This document shows positions 26,441-37,834 of a stretch of DNA of 64,000 nucleotides, piece after piece (the first letter of the stretch is position 1; every line of letters begins with the position of its first letter). A program made the position numbers and the translations under genes. The stretch lies in the NCBI RefSeq assembly GCF_004358025.1, contig NZ_SMTL01000002.1:620001-684000 (forward strand), read 5' to 3'. Origin of the DNA: Rhizobium deserti (GTDB lineage: Bacteria > Pseudomonadota > Alphaproteobacteria > Rhizobiales > Rhizobiaceae). The notes beneath the pieces were generated by a model. That model searched no databases and had not been told where the DNA came from. It saw only the letters and a program-made list of their open reading frames with translations.

Positions 26441-27943
26441 ATGAATGAGCCGGTATCGCAGACATTTGGCCCCAACAGCGATGATGAACTGGACGGCGAC
26501 ACGCTCCACGAAGAGTGCGGCGTGTTTGGCATTCTCGGGCATCCCGACGCGGCGACGCTGACAGCGCTCGGTCTGCACGCCCTGCAGCACCGAGGCCAGG
26601 AAGCGGCCGGCATCGTTTGCTTCGACGGGCTGCGCTTTCATTCGGAACGGCGCATGGGGCTGGTCGGCGACCATTATACCGATCCGGCGACTCTTGCCCG
26701 GCTCCCCGGCAATATTTCCATCGGCCATGTCCGCTATTCGACGACGGGTGAAGTGGCGCTGCGCAACGTACAGCCGCTGTTTGCGGAACTGGAAGTCGGC
26801 GGCATTGCCATTGCCCATAACGGCAATTTCACCAACGGCCTCACCCTGCGCCGCCAGTTGATCGCCGGTGGCGCCATCTGTCAGTCGACGTCCGATACCG
26901 AAGTCGTGCTGCATCTCATCGCCCGTTCCCGCTATTCCTCCACAGCCGATCGCTTCATCGATGCGATCCGGCAGATGGAGGGCGGCTATTCCATGCTGGC
27001 CATGACCCGCACCAAGCTGATCGCCGCGCGCGATCCCACCGGCATTCGTCCGCTTGTCATGGGCGAGCTCGACGGCAAGCCGATCTTTGCCTCGGAAACC
27101 TGCGCGCTCGACATTATCGGCGCCAAGTTCATCCGCGACGTGGAGAATGGCGAGGTCATCATCTGCGAAATGCAGTCCGATGGCTCGATCTCAATCGATA
27201 GCCGCAAGGCCGGCAACGGCCAGCCGGAGCGCCTCTGCCTGTTCGAATATGTTTATTTCGCCCGCCCTGACTCCGTTGTCGGCGGACGCAGTGTTTATGT
27301 TGCCCGCAAGAACATGGGCATCAACCTCGCCAAGGAAGCTCCGGTCGCGGCCGATGTCGTGGTTCCGGTTCCCGATGGCGGCACGCCGGCAGCTCTCGGC
27401 TATGCGCAGGAAAGCGGCATACCATTCGAATACGGGATCATCCGCAACCATTATGTCGGGCGTACCTTCATCGAGCCGACCCAGCAGATCCGCGCCTTCG
27501 GCGTCAAGCTGAAGCATTCCGCCAACCGGGCGATGATCGAAGGCAAGCGTGTCGTACTGGTCGACGATTCGGTGGTGCGCGGCACGACCTCGCTGAAGAT
27601 CGTCCAGATGATCCGCGACGCCGGCGCCAAGGAAGTGCATCTGCGCGTTGCAAGCCCGATGATCTATTATCCGGACTTCTATGGGATCGATACGCCAGAC
27701 GCCGAAAAGCTGATCGCCAACCAGTATGACAGCCTGGAAGCCATGTGCCGGTATATCGGCGCCGATTCGTTGGAGTTCCTGTCGATCAACGGCCTTTACC
27801 GGGCGGTTGGCGGCGAAGATCGCAACGATGCGCGGCCGCAATTCACCGACCACTATTTCACCGGTGACTATCCGACCCGCCTGCTCGACAAGGACGGCGA
27901 GACCATGGGCCGCAAGGTGTCGCTGCTTGCCAGCAACGGCTGA
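26441..27943 (+). CDS. purF: amidophosphoribosyltransferase
   Basis: First committed step of purine synthesis, PRPP plus glutamine to phosphoribosylamine. A 25-residue propeptide precedes the N-terminal nucleophile Cys26 ('HEECGVFGILGHPD'), as in Bacillus-type self-processing PurF. 'GHVRYSTTG' and 'AHNGNFTN' complete the glutaminase domain and the PRPP loop is 'RVVLVDDSVVRGTTS'. 'NRAMIEGKRVV' and the distal Cys residues fit the Fe-S type. Length 500 is normal. Confidence 0.97.
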   Translation: MNEPVSQTFGPNSDDELDGDTLHEECGVFGILGHPDAATLTALGLHALQHRGQEAAGIVCFDGLRFHSERRMGLVGDHYTDPATLARLPGNISIGHVRYSTTGEVALRNVQPLFAELEVGGIAIAHNGNFTNGLTLRRQLIAGGAICQSTSDTEVVLHLIARSRYSSTADRFIDAIRQMEGGYSMLAMTRTKLIAARDPTGIRPLVMGELDGKPIFASETCALDIIGAKFIRDVENGEVIICEMQSDGSISIDSRKAGNGQPERLCLFEYVYFARPDSVVGGRSVYVARKNMGINLAKEAPVAADVVVPVPDGGTPAALGYAQESGIPFEYGIIRNHYVGRTFIEPTQQIRAFGVKLKHSANRAMIEGKRVVLVDDSVVRGTTSLKIVQMIRDAGAKEVHLRVASPMIYYPDFYGIDTPDAEKLIANQYDSLEAMCRYIGADSLEFLSINGLYRAVGGEDRNDARPQFTDHYFTGDYPTRLLDKDGETMGRKVSLLASNG

Positions 27944-27969
27944 GCCTGGGCTCGCGCTTCGGTTAAGGC

Positions 27970-28299
27970 ATGACACGCAAGCCCAGGTACGACGTGGTTT
28001 CCTGGTACGAGCAGCCGGAGCCGGAAATCTGCCCGCTCTGCGGCCGCGACATTCCGCAAGACCAGCGGGATGAGCACCATCTCGTCCCGAAGAGCCGGGG
28101 CGGGCGCCAAACCCAGTCTCTCCACCGCATCTGCCACAGGCAAATCCACGCACTCTTCAGCGAAGCGGAGATCGAGAAATCATTCCCGACCATGGATGCG
28201 CTTCTGGAACATCCGGAAATCCGCAAATTCGCTGCCTGGGTCGCAAAGAAGCCGCCGGGCTTTTACGACGGCACTAAGCGGAGCAACCGACGCCGCTAA
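27970..28299 (+). CDS. small HNH-type nuclease-fold protein
   Basis: A 109-residue HNH protein. 'CPLCGR' gives the first zinc knuckle, 'DEHHLVPKSRGG' the catalytic His-His block and 'HRICHRQIH' the second zinc pair with the HNH C-terminal His. The remainder is a helical tail ending in a basic 'KRSNRRR'. Stand-alone HNH proteins of this size are widespread in Rhizobiales and their targets are unknown; no methyltransferase or restriction partner is nearby. Starts 26 bases after purF with TAAGGC before the ATG, possibly in the same transcript. Confidence 0.8.
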   Translation: MTRKPRYDVVSWYEQPEPEICPLCGRDIPQDQRDEHHLVPKSRGGRQTQSLHRICHRQIHALFSEAEIEKSFPTMDALLEHPEIRKFAAWVAKKPPGFYDGTKRSNRRR

Positions 28300-28467
28300 A
28301 GGTTTACGTTCGCTACGGGGCTGTGCAACTCGTTTGAGCGCGTTCCAGCCATCCTCACCGAGGGACGAAGCAGGCACTTGCGCGGCACAAACCTCTGTGA
28401 CAATCCTCGCCGACAAATCCGGTCACGGATGATGCGAACATGATGCTTTGCGCAGCGGGAAGAAACA

Positions 28468-29208
28468 ATGACGATCGATCTCAAAGGCAGGATTGCGCTG
28501 GTAACCGGCGCCTCGCGGGGCATCGGCTATTTCACCGCGCTTGCCCTTGCCAGGGCCGGTGCGCATGTCATCGCCACGGCTCGCACCGTTGGGGGACTGG
28601 AGGAGCTGGACGACGCGATCAAGGCGGAAGGCGGCACCGCGACCCTGGTGCCATTCGACCTGACCGACATGGAAGCGATCGACCGGCTCGGCGCCTCGAT
28701 CTATGAGCGCTGGGGCAAGCTGGACATTCTCGTCGCCAATGCCGGCATTCTCGGCGTCATCTCGCCGATCGCCCATATCGAGGCCAAGGTCTTCGACAAG
28801 GTCATGCTGACCAATGTCACTTCCACCTGGCGGCTGATCCGTTCGGTCGAGCCGCTGCTTCTGCGTTCCGATGCGGGCCGCGCGCTTCTGCTGTCTTCCG
28901 GCGTCGCCAGCAATCCGCGCGCCTTCTGGGGTGCCTATGCCATGTCGAAGGCAGCCGTTGAAACGATGGGGCGCATCTGGGCCGCCGAAAACGATCACAC
29001 CCCGCTCAAGGTCAACATTGTCAACCCAGGCGCCACCCGGACCGCGATGCGCGCTCAGGCCGTGCCCGGCGAGGACCCGGACACGCTGCCGCATCCATCT
29101 GAGGTGGCCGACCGCATGCTCTTCCTCGCCTCCCCCGACATGACCGACACCGGCCGTCTCTTCGTGGTGCGCGACAACAGGTTCGTGGACTTCAATACGC
29201 CGGCATAA
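28468..29208 (+). CDS. SDR family oxidoreductase
   Basis: Classical short-chain dehydrogenase/reductase of 246 residues. Cofactor loop 'TGASRGIG' (13-20), 'NAG' (91-93), catalytic Ser143/144 ('LLSSGVAS'), Tyr157 and Lys161 ('YAMSK'). The Arg at the end of the second strand ('ATART') points to NADP. Substrate unknown; the pattern 'NPGATRTAMRAQA' is usual for the group annotated as generic SDR oxidoreductases in rhizobia. Isolated on its strand, with about 230 bases to cysS. Confidence 0.85.
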   Translation: MTIDLKGRIALVTGASRGIGYFTALALARAGAHVIATARTVGGLEELDDAIKAEGGTATLVPFDLTDMEAIDRLGASIYERWGKLDILVANAGILGVISPIAHIEAKVFDKVMLTNVTSTWRLIRSVEPLLLRSDAGRALLLSSGVASNPRAFWGAYAMSKAAVETMGRIWAAENDHTPLKVNIVNPGATRTAMRAQAVPGEDPDTLPHPSEVADRMLFLASPDMTDTGRLFVVRDNRFVDFNTPA

Positions 29209-29256
29209 ATCTTTTCCGGACATTGTCTTACAAGGGCACGTCATTCCTTGATGGGC

Positions 29257-29285
29257 TTGACCAACAGTCTCGTCCGCGCCATAAA
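29257..29285 (+). promoter_or_regulatory. candidate cysS promoter
   Basis: TTGACC (29257-29262) and CATAAA (29280-29285) with a 17-base spacer, in the 231-base gap upstream of cysS. It would give a leader of about 150 bases. The -35 is good and the -10 matches 4 of 6. Confidence 0.45.
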
Positions 29286-29439
29286 CTCGGCCATGAAAAC
29301 GGCGATTTCCATCTGCGGGATCATTATTCGCTAGCGTTTGCGCTGGTCCGGCCGTTCTCGTCTCTCGAAAAGCCTTGAAGACAAACGCCTCGGTCCGGAA
29401 CCGGTGCCGATCGTCTGCAAGACTTTGGGAGAACTTTCG

Positions 29440-30825
29440 ATGAGCTTTTCGCTCAAGCTCTATAATACGCTCACTCGCGAAAAGACGGCGTTCGAGCCAA
29501 TCGATGCCGATAATGTCCGCCTCTACGTCTGCGGCCCGACAGTTTATGACTATGCCCATATCGGCAATGCCCGCCCGGCCATCGTCTTCGACGTGCTGTT
29601 CCGGCTGCTGCGGCACGTGTACGGCGTAGATCACGTGACCTATGCCCGCAACATCACCGATGTGGACGACAAGATCAATGCGCGCGCCTTGCGAGACCAT
29701 CCCGGCCTGCCGCTCAACGAGGCGATCCGGCAGGTGACGGAAAAGACGGAAACACAGTATCATGCGGACGTGGCGGCGCTCGGCTGCCTTGAGCCGACGG
29801 TCGAGCCGCGCGCTACCGACAACATCCCGCAGATGGTCGAGATCATCGAAAAGCTGATCGCCAACGGCCACGCTTATGTGGCGCAAGGCGAGGTCCTGTT
29901 CGACACGAAATCCATGCTTGAATACGGCCAGTTGTCGAAGCGGCCGCTCGACGAGCAGCAGGCCGGTGCCCGCGTAGCCGTCGATGCGCATAAGAAGAAC
30001 CCGGGCGATTTCGTCTTGTGGAAGCTTTCCTCGCAGAACGAGCCCGGCTGGGAAAGCCCCTGGGGCCGTGGCCGGCCGGGCTGGCATATCGAGTGCTCGG
30101 CGATGAGCGAGCGGTATCTGGGCGAGGTGTTCGACATCCACGGCGGCGGGCTGGACCTGATTTTCCCCCACCACGAAAACGAGATCGCCCAGTCGCGCTG
30201 CGCCCATGGCACGCAAGTGATGGCGAATGTCTGGATGCATAACGGCTTCGTGCAGGTCGAGGGCCGCAAGATGTCGAAGTCCGAAGGCAATTTCACCACG
30301 ATCTACGACCTGCTGCACACGCAGACGTTCGGCGGACGCCAATGGCCCGGCGACGTGCTGCGGCTGGCCATGCTGATGACCCATTACCGCGAGCCAATCG
30401 ACTTTTCGGTCAAGCGGCTTGAAGAGGCCGAGCGTCTGATCGCCAAGTGGCCACCCGTCGATGCGAGTGATGCCGACCCGTGCGAAACGATGATGAGTGC
30501 ACTTGCCGACGACCTCAACACCGTGGCGGCCGTGCAGGCGCTGCATGCACTGGCCCAGGAAGCCAATGCCGACAGGACGCTGCTGCCGATGTTTGCCGCC
30601 AGTGCCGCACTGCTCGGCGTCGTTCCGAAGCGGGTCGAAGTGGATGAGGCGCTGGCCTCCGCCGTCGACGCGCTGGTCGCCATGCGGCTGGAAATGCTGA
30701 AGGCCAAGAACTTCGCCGAAGCCGACAAGATCCGCAACGAGCTGGCGGACAAGGGCATCCAGTTGAAGGACGGCAAGGATCCCGCCACCGGCGAACGGGT
30801 GACGACCTGGGAGGTGAAGCGGTAG
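29440..30825 (+). CDS. cysS: cysteinyl-tRNA synthetase
   Basis: Charges tRNA-Cys. Class I signature 'HIGNARP' at 40-46, zinc ligand Cys31 in '[10 protein letters not shown]', '[18 protein letters not shown]' and the 'KMSKS' loop at 277-281. Length 461 is standard. ATG 29440 starts the conserved '[11 protein letters not shown]'; the frame is open upstream but not CysS-like. GGGAG lies upstream of the start. The vapBC-GFA-pip run follows 54 bases downstream on the same strand. Confidence 0.97.
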   Translation: MSFSLKLYNTLTREKTAFEPIDADNVRLYVCGPTVYDYAHIGNARPAIVFDVLFRLLRHVYGVDHVTYARNITDVDDKINARALRDHPGLPLNEAIRQVTEKTETQYHADVAALGCLEPTVEPRATDNIPQMVEIIEKLIANGHAYVAQGEVLFDTKSMLEYGQLSKRPLDEQQAGARVAVDAHKKNPGDFVLWKLSSQNEPGWESPWGRGRPGWHIECSAMSERYLGEVFDIHGGGLDLIFPHHENEIAQSRCAHGTQVMANVWMHNGFVQVEGRKMSKSEGNFTTIYDLLHTQTFGGRQWPGDVLRLAMLMTHYREPIDFSVKRLEEAERLIAKWPPVDASDADPCETMMSALADDLNTVAAVQALHALAQEANADRTLLPMFAASAALLGVVPKRVEVDEALASAVDALVAMRLEMLKAKNFAEADKIRNELADKGIQLKDGKDPATGERVTTWEVKR

Positions 30826-30879
30826 CTTGCCGCCTCTCGGTCGGAGGCATAGGCTGCGCTTTCAGCCAAGGAGGAAGAC

Positions 30880-31137
30880 ATGGGTGCAGAACATCACGTG
30901 AAGTTTTTCCGCAATGGCAAAGAACAGGCCGTGGTTATCCCCGCAGAATTCGAAATGGCAGGTGAGGAGGCAATCATGCGCAAGGAGGGTGACCGACTGG
31001 TGATTGAGCCGGTCAGAAAGACTGATCTCTTGGAATGGCTCGCGACGATCGAGCCCTGGGAAGAGGAATTCCCTGATGTCGACGAAGATCAGCCGCCCTC
31101 GGAGGAGGTCGACCTTTTCCCGGGCAACGGCCGGTGA
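30880..31137 (+). CDS. vapB: VapB-type antitoxin
   Basis: An 85-residue antitoxin of the AbrB/SpoVT fold ('HVKFFRNGKEQAVVIPAEFEM' pattern, then 'RKEGDRLVIEP') with an acidic, unstructured C-terminus ('EWLATIEPWEEEFPDVDEDQ') that would wrap around the toxin. Strong AAGGAGG just before the ATG. Its stop overlaps the GTG start of vapC, as in most vapBC modules. VapB-VapC complexes normally repress their own promoter; I could not fix the operator. Confidence 0.88.
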   Translation: MGAEHHVKFFRNGKEQAVVIPAEFEMAGEEAIMRKEGDRLVIEPVRKTDLLEWLATIEPWEEEFPDVDEDQPPSEEVDLFPGNGR

Positions 31138-31550
31138 GCGACTGGCGCTACATGCTTGACACCAATATAGCTTCGGATCTGATCCGTTTTCCCAACGGAA
31201 AGGTGGCGGTTCGGATCGCCTCTGTTGGCACTTCCGCCTGCTGCATCAGTGCGCTTGTTGCGTCCGAATTGCGTTATGGCGTGGCCAAGAAAGCTTCATC
31301 GCGCTTGGAGACGCTCGTTGAGGAAATGATCCACCGGCTAACGGTCGTGCCTTATGAAGATGTTTCGACGATGTACTACGCGGCCATCCGCAGCGACCTC
31401 ACCCGCAAAGGCGTCCTCATTGGTCCAGTGGATCTTTTCATCGCCGCCCACGCTCGGTCCCTCGACCTCACCCTGGTGACAGCCAACGTCCGCGAATTCT
31501 CTCGCGTTCCCGAACTTAAAGTCGAAAACTGGCTGGAGGCTGACAGATGA
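31134..31550 (+). CDS. vapC: VapC PIN-domain ribonuclease toxin
   Basis: A 138-residue PIN-domain toxin. The acidic Mg-binding residues are Asp9 ('MLDTN'), Glu45 ('ASELRYG') and Asp100 ('GPVDLFIAAHA'); the fourth position is Asn118 in 'VTANVREF', where many members have Asp or Asn. Targets of VapC are usually tRNA or rRNA; the target here is unknown. It begins with GTG in a GTGA overlap with vapB and ends in an ATGA overlap with the next gene. Confidence 0.9.
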   Translation: MSDWRYMLDTNIASDLIRFPNGKVAVRIASVGTSACCISALVASELRYGVAKKASSRLETLVEEMIHRLTVVPYEDVSTMYYAAIRSDLTRKGVLIGPVDLFIAAHARSLDLTLVTANVREFSRVPELKVENWLEADR

Positions 31551-32022
31551 CCCTCACCCATAGCGGCGGCTGCCAATGCGGCGCTGTCCGCTTCCGGATC
31601 GACGGCGAGCCGGGGCAATCCTCCATCTGCCATTGCCGCATGTGCCAGAAGGCCTTGGGCGCTTATTATGCGCCGCTGGTTTCGACTCGGGGGGCCGCGT
31701 TCGCCTGGACGCGGGGAAACCCCAAATACTTCCAGTCGTCAAACCACGTCCGGCGTGGTTTCTGCGAAAGCTGCGGCACGCCTTTGACCTATGAAGCGTC
31801 GGACGGGGTCGCGATTTCGGCCGGCGCCTTCGATGACCCGTCAGGCCTGCCGCCGGTCATCCAGTACGGCTTGGAAGGCAAGCTTGCCTTCGTTGACAGC
31901 CTGAGCGACCTGCCCGCGCGCCACACGATGGACGATCTGGACGAAGCTCCCTTTCTCGCCGACCTGGTTTCCTATCAGCATCCCGACCACGATACAGAGC
32001 AATGGCCACCAAAGGAAAAGCA

Positions 32023-32026
<4 letters not shown>
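31547..32026 (+). CDS. GFA family protein, copy 1
   Basis: Glutathione-dependent formaldehyde-activating (Gfa/CENP-V) fold, 159 residues. Zinc Cys sets are '[10 protein letters not shown]', 'CHCRMC' and 'CESCGTPL'. Despite the name, most members have no proven activity on formaldehyde. ATG overlaps the vapC stop by 4 bases, so it is translationally coupled to the toxin gene. It is a tandem paralogue of the next gene; both end in a '[12 protein letters not shown]' pattern. Confidence 0.9.
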
Positions 32027-33455
<1,429 letters not shown>

Positions 33456-33539
33456 TCCCCATATAACGCGTGGCTACCCCTCCGCAGGCCAGAGGGGGGT
33501 CGCCGAGTATGATGTAACAATGCTCCAGGAGGAGCAGCC

Positions 33540-35156
33540 ATGACACGCCAACGCGTCACTCTCTTTGACACCACCCTGCGCGACGGGCAGCAGACGCCGG
33601 GCGTCGATTTTTCGGTCGAGGACAAGATCGCGATCTCGCAAATGCTGGACGAATTCGGCTTTGACTATGTCGAGGGCGGCTATCCCGGCGCCAACCCGAC
33701 AGACACTGCCTTCTTTACCGAGAAACGGACGCGGCGAGCAAAGTTCGTCGCCTTTGGCATGACCAAGCGCGCCGGTATTTCCGCTTCCAACGATCCAGGG
33801 CTCGCGGTCCTGCTGCAGGCCAAGAGCGATGTCGTGTGTTTCGTCGCCAAGGCCTGGGATTATCATGTCCGGGTCGCGCTCGGCTGCACCAATGAGGAAA
33901 ACCTGGAAGCCATCCGCGACAGCGTCGGAGTTGCCCTCAAGGCCGGCAAGGAGGCGATGGTCGACTGCGAGCACTTCTTTGACGGCTATAAGGCCAATCC
34001 GGACTATGCACTCGCCTGCGCAAAAACCGCATATGAGGCCGGGGCTCGCTGGGTGGTGCTCTGCGACACCAATGGCGGGACGCAGCCGGAGGAGATCCGC
34101 GCCATCGTCAAAGCGGTCATCGCATCCGGCATTCCCGGCGCCGCGCTTGGCATCCATGCGCATGACGATACTGGCCAGGCAGTCGCCAATTCGCTAGCGG
34201 CGGTCGAGGCGGGCTGTCGGCAGATCCAGGGCACGCTGAATGGCATCGGCGAGCGCTGCGGCAATGCCAATCTCGTCACTCTGATCGCCACGCTCTGTCT
34301 CAAAGACGCCTATTCGAGCCGGTTCGAGACGGCGATCGACCCGGAGCGGTTGACCGGTCTCACCCGGCTCTCCCATGCGTTTGACGAGTTGCTGAACCGT
34401 TCGCCAAACCATCAAGCGCCTTATGTCGGCGCTTCTGCCTTCGCCACCAAGGCCGGCATCCATGCCTCGGCGCTGCTCAAGGACCCGCGCACCTATGAGC
34501 ATGTGACGCCGGAAAGCGTCGGCAATTTCCGCAAGGTGATGGTGTCGGACCAAGGCGGCAAGTCGAATTTCATCAACGCGCTGAAGCGGCGCGGCATCGA
34601 GGTCGCCAAGGACGATCCGAAGCTCGACCAGTTGATCTCGATCGTCAAGGAGCGGGAAGCGACCGGCTATGCCTATGAGGGCGCGGATGCAAGCTTCGAG
34701 CTGCTCGCCCGCCGCACACTCGGCACCATCCCGGAATTCTTCTCGGTCGAAGGTTTTCGGGTGATGGTCGAGCGCCGCTTCGACAATTTTGGCCGCATCA
34801 AGATCGTTTCCGAAGCGGTTGTGAAGATCGTCATCGACGGCGAAACCTTGATGTCGGTTGCCGAGGGCGACGGCCCGGTAAACGCGCTCGACCTGGCGCT
34901 GCGCAAGGACTTCGGCAAATACCAGCACGAGATCGACGACCTCGTCCTGGCCGACTTCAAGGTGCGCATCCTCAATGGCGGCACCGAGGCGATCACCCGC
35001 GTGCTGATCGAATCGACAGACGGCAGCGGCGTGCGCTGGTGGACGGTCGGCGTATCGGAAAACATCATCGACGCCTCGTTCCAGGCGCTGATGGATTCGG
35101 TCATCTACAAGCTGATGAAGAACCGTGAACTGGCCGGCCGGGTCGCGGCGGAATAG
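33540..35156 (+). CDS. cimA: citramalate synthase
   Basis: Condenses pyruvate and acetyl-CoA to citramalate, a threonine-independent route to 2-oxobutyrate and isoleucine. The HMGL-like barrel has 'FDTTLRDGQQTPGV' (9-22), 'CEHFFDGYK', 'GIHAHDDTGQAVANS' and 'GIGERCGNANL', and the C-terminal regulatory LeuA_dimer domain starts near residue 380. The 538-residue length and pattern 'DKIAISQMLDEFGFDYVEGG' match the CimA group rather than 2-isopropylmalate synthase or homocitrate synthase. Strong AGGAGGAG before the ATG. Confidence 0.92.
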   Translation: MTRQRVTLFDTTLRDGQQTPGVDFSVEDKIAISQMLDEFGFDYVEGGYPGANPTDTAFFTEKRTRRAKFVAFGMTKRAGISASNDPGLAVLLQAKSDVVCFVAKAWDYHVRVALGCTNEENLEAIRDSVGVALKAGKEAMVDCEHFFDGYKANPDYALACAKTAYEAGARWVVLCDTNGGTQPEEIRAIVKAVIASGIPGAALGIHAHDDTGQAVANSLAAVEAGCRQIQGTLNGIGERCGNANLVTLIATLCLKDAYSSRFETAIDPERLTGLTRLSHAFDELLNRSPNHQAPYVGASAFATKAGIHASALLKDPRTYEHVTPESVGNFRKVMVSDQGGKSNFINALKRRGIEVAKDDPKLDQLISIVKEREATGYAYEGADASFELLARRTLGTIPEFFSVEGFRVMVERRFDNFGRIKIVSEAVVKIVIDGETLMSVAEGDGPVNALDLALRKDFGKYQHEIDDLVLADFKVRILNGGTEAITRVLIESTDGSGVRWWTVGVSENIIDASFQALMDSVIYKLMKNRELAGRVAAE

Positions 35157-35207
35157 CCCGACGATCCGGCAGTCCGATCACGCCGCCTCCCTCGCCTGCC
35201 ACCGCCG

Positions 35208-37571
35208 CTAGGCGGCCGGCACGGTCAGGTTGGGCGTGGTCGGATATTGCTCCGCCACCTCCGGCTTGCTGGAAGCGGGCTCGCCGGGCCGTGCCCTGGA
35301 AATCACGACGGGCACGGATTTGGCGGCCGGCGTATTGCTGCGCTTGTCGCGATGGGACAGCGCCAGAAGTGCATTGGTTTCCGGATAATAGGCCGCGCAG
35401 CAGCCTTTCGGTACGTCATAGGCAACCACTTTGAAGCCGCCCGCCTGCCGCTTGATCCCGTCCCCCGCAGCGGATGCGAAATCGACCACCGTTCCTTCGC
35501 TGAGGCCGAGTTCTGCCATATCGCTCTCGTTCATGAAGACCACCATCCGTTCGCCGGATACGCCGCGATAGCGATCGTTGTTGGAATAAACCGTGGTGTT
35601 GAACTGGTCGTGGCTGCGCAGCGTCATCAATTGCAGATGCGCGTCTTCCGGCGCCTCGTCATTCTGATCCTTGAGATCAGGATCAAACAGGAAATTCGCC
35701 TTTCCGGTCGGCGTGTTCCAGACCCGTTCGCTGGCGCCGTTCGGAAGCCGGAACCCTCCGGGCAGGCCGATCCTGCGGTTGTACTTGCCGAACTGGTCGG
35801 GAAAGACTTCCTCGATCTTGTCGCGGATGCGGCCATAGTCAGCGACCAGCGCATCCCAATCGATCGCCACCCGTCCGGCCAGCGTCGCCTTGGCCAGGTT
35901 GGCGATAATCCAAGGCTCGGAGCGGCAGTGTTCGCTGGCCGGCTCCAGCCGTCCGGTCGAGCCGTGCACCATGGAAAAGCTGTCCTCGACCGTCACGGTC
36001 TGGGGCACACCGTTCTGCAGGTCGAGCTCGGTGCGCCCGAGCGCCGGCAGGATATAGGCGCGCTTGCCGTGGATCAGGTGGCTGCGGTTGAGCTTGGTGG
36101 CGACCTGAACGGTGAGGCCGATCTGCGGCACCTTTTCCCCTACCCGTTCTATGTCGGGAATGGCGCGGAAAAAATTACCGCCCATGGCAAGGAAGGCATC
36201 CACGTCGCCCCGCAGGATCGCCTCGCAGCATTCGGCCGTATCATGTCCATGCTCGCGCGGGCTGGTGAAATCGAAGGCCTTGTCGAGCTGGGCCAGAAAG
36301 GTCTCGGTCGGCGTCTTGTTGATGCCAACCGTCCTGTCGCCCTGAACGTTGGAATGGCCGCGGATCGGGCAGGCGCCGGCGCCGAGGCGTCCGATATTGC
36401 CGCGCAGGAACAGCATGTTGAGGATCTGCTGCATGGCGTCGCCGCCATGCTTGTGCTGGGTAATCCCCATTCCCCAGCAGGCGATCACCCGCTCCGCTTT
36501 CATGTATATATTGGCGGCCTGTTCGATCTGCGCCCGGCTGAGCGCCGTGTAGTGCTCGATCTCCTCCCAGCTCAGATCACGCGCAAAGGCGGCGAAGGCT
36601 TCGAAGCCATCGGTGTGATCGCGCAGGAAGTCCACGTCGAGGATGCGCTTCTCGCCCCGCGCCCGTGCCTCGTCGTCGGCAGCGATCACCGCCTTGCAAA
36701 TGCCCTGCATGGCCATGATGTCGCCACCGGTGCGCACCTGGAAATAGCTGGAACTGATCGTCTGGCCGCGGCCGGTCAGCATCTCGACCGGGCTTTGCGG
36801 GTCGGTGAAGCGTAGCAGAGCCCTTTCCTTCAGCGGATTGAAGGTGACGATCGGCACGCCACGCTTGGCCATTTGGTGCAGATAGGTCATCATCCGCGGG
36901 CTGTTGGTGCCCGGGTTCTGGCCGATGATGAAGAGCGCATCGCAATGCTCCCAGTCCTCGAGCGTCACCGTTCCCTTGCCGACACCGATGCTTTCCGGCA
37001 GGGCAACGGTGGTTGTCGCATGGCACATGTCGGAGCAGTCTGGGAAATTATTGGTACCCAGCAGCCGCCCATAGAGCTGCCACAGGAAAGCCGCCTCGTT
37101 GGAGGTGCGCCCGGACGTATAAAGCTCCACCCGCTTCGGATCGAGCTGTGCGACCGTCTCGCCAATCTCAGTCAGCGCGGTCTGCCAGTCGACGGCGCGA
37201 TAGGTGTCCGTTGCCGCATCATAGCGCATCGGGTGGGTCAGCCGCCCGTGATCCTCGAGTTCGTGATCCGTCCATGTCTTCAGCTCTTCGACACGGTGCT
37301 CGGCCAGGAAATCCGGACCGGTGCGCTTCTTGGTCGCTTCCCAGGCAACTGCCTTGGCACCGTTCTCGCAATATTCGGCGATATGCGGTTTGCCCGGATC
37401 GGGCCAGGCACAGCTGGGGCAATCGAAACCTCCCGGCTTGTTCATGGACAGCAGGGCGCGATTGCCCTTCAACAGGATCTGCTGCTTGCCCAGATGCTGC
37501 TCCACGGCGTTGAGAGCGCCCCAACCTCCGGCCGGCGGTTGTTTGGGAGCAGCCTTGCGACCTTCAGCCAT
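35208..37571 (-). CDS. FdhF/YdeP family molybdopterin oxidoreductase
   Basis: A 787-residue molybdopterin-guanine-dinucleotide oxidoreductase related to E. coli YdeP. The N-terminal 'FDCPSCAWPD' keeps a reduced cysteine set relative to formate dehydrogenase, so the Fe-S site may differ. 'RTSNEAAFLWQLYGRLLGTNNFPDCSDMC' region, 'IGQNPGTNSPRMM', 'MGITQHKHGGDAMQQI' and the C-terminal MGD-binding domain ('LRSHDQFNTTVY') follow. YdeP was linked to acid resistance; the substrate is unknown. AAGGA places the start at ATG 37571 rather than 37589. Convergent with cimA. Confidence 0.9.
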   Translation of the reverse strand: MAEGRKAAPKQPPAGGWGALNAVEQHLGKQQILLKGNRALLSMNKPGGFDCPSCAWPDPGKPHIAEYCENGAKAVAWEATKKRTGPDFLAEHRVEELKTWTDHELEDHGRLTHPMRYDAATDTYRAVDWQTALTEIGETVAQLDPKRVELYTSGRTSNEAAFLWQLYGRLLGTNNFPDCSDMCHATTTVALPESIGVGKGTVTLEDWEHCDALFIIGQNPGTNSPRMMTYLHQMAKRGVPIVTFNPLKERALLRFTDPQSPVEMLTGRGQTISSSYFQVRTGGDIMAMQGICKAVIAADDEARARGEKRILDVDFLRDHTDGFEAFAAFARDLSWEEIEHYTALSRAQIEQAANIYMKAERVIACWGMGITQHKHGGDAMQQILNMLFLRGNIGRLGAGACPIRGHSNVQGDRTVGINKTPTETFLAQLDKAFDFTSPREHGHDTAECCEAILRGDVDAFLAMGGNFFRAIPDIERVGEKVPQIGLTVQVATKLNRSHLIHGKRAYILPALGRTELDLQNGVPQTVTVEDSFSMVHGSTGRLEPASEHCRSEPWIIANLAKATLAGRVAIDWDALVADYGRIRDKIEEVFPDQFGKYNRRIGLPGGFRLPNGASERVWNTPTGKANFLFDPDLKDQNDEAPEDAHLQLMTLRSHDQFNTTVYSNNDRYRGVSGERMVVFMNESDMAELGLSEGTVVDFASAAGDGIKRQAGGFKVVAYDVPKGCCAAYYPETNALLALSHRDKRSNTPAAKSVPVVISRARPGEPASSKPEVAEQYPTTPNLTVPAA

Positions 37572-37834
37572 GTGCATATCCTTCAGCATGTAGAGCTAGT
37601 CCATGCCCAACCTCGGTACGGAAAACAAGTTCCCCGTTTAAGTCATCGCAGGAGCGAGCGCCATTCAGGGACGACAGAGCTGCGATGCGCAAGACTTGTC
37701 ACACAGCCCACTTGGGGACCGGTCGGCTGCAGTGATCGTCACGGCGCATCGATTGTTCACGGAAATGAATTGGTCGGCCCCTCAAGCTTGATCTAGAGCT
37801 TGTGGAAAAACCAGAACAATCCGAGGAAACATCG

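Noticed and set aside
28423..30546. A 707-codon open frame on the minus strand
   Set aside because: Antisense to the SDR gene and cysS, with the low-complexity His/Arg/Asp-rich composition of a shadow frame.
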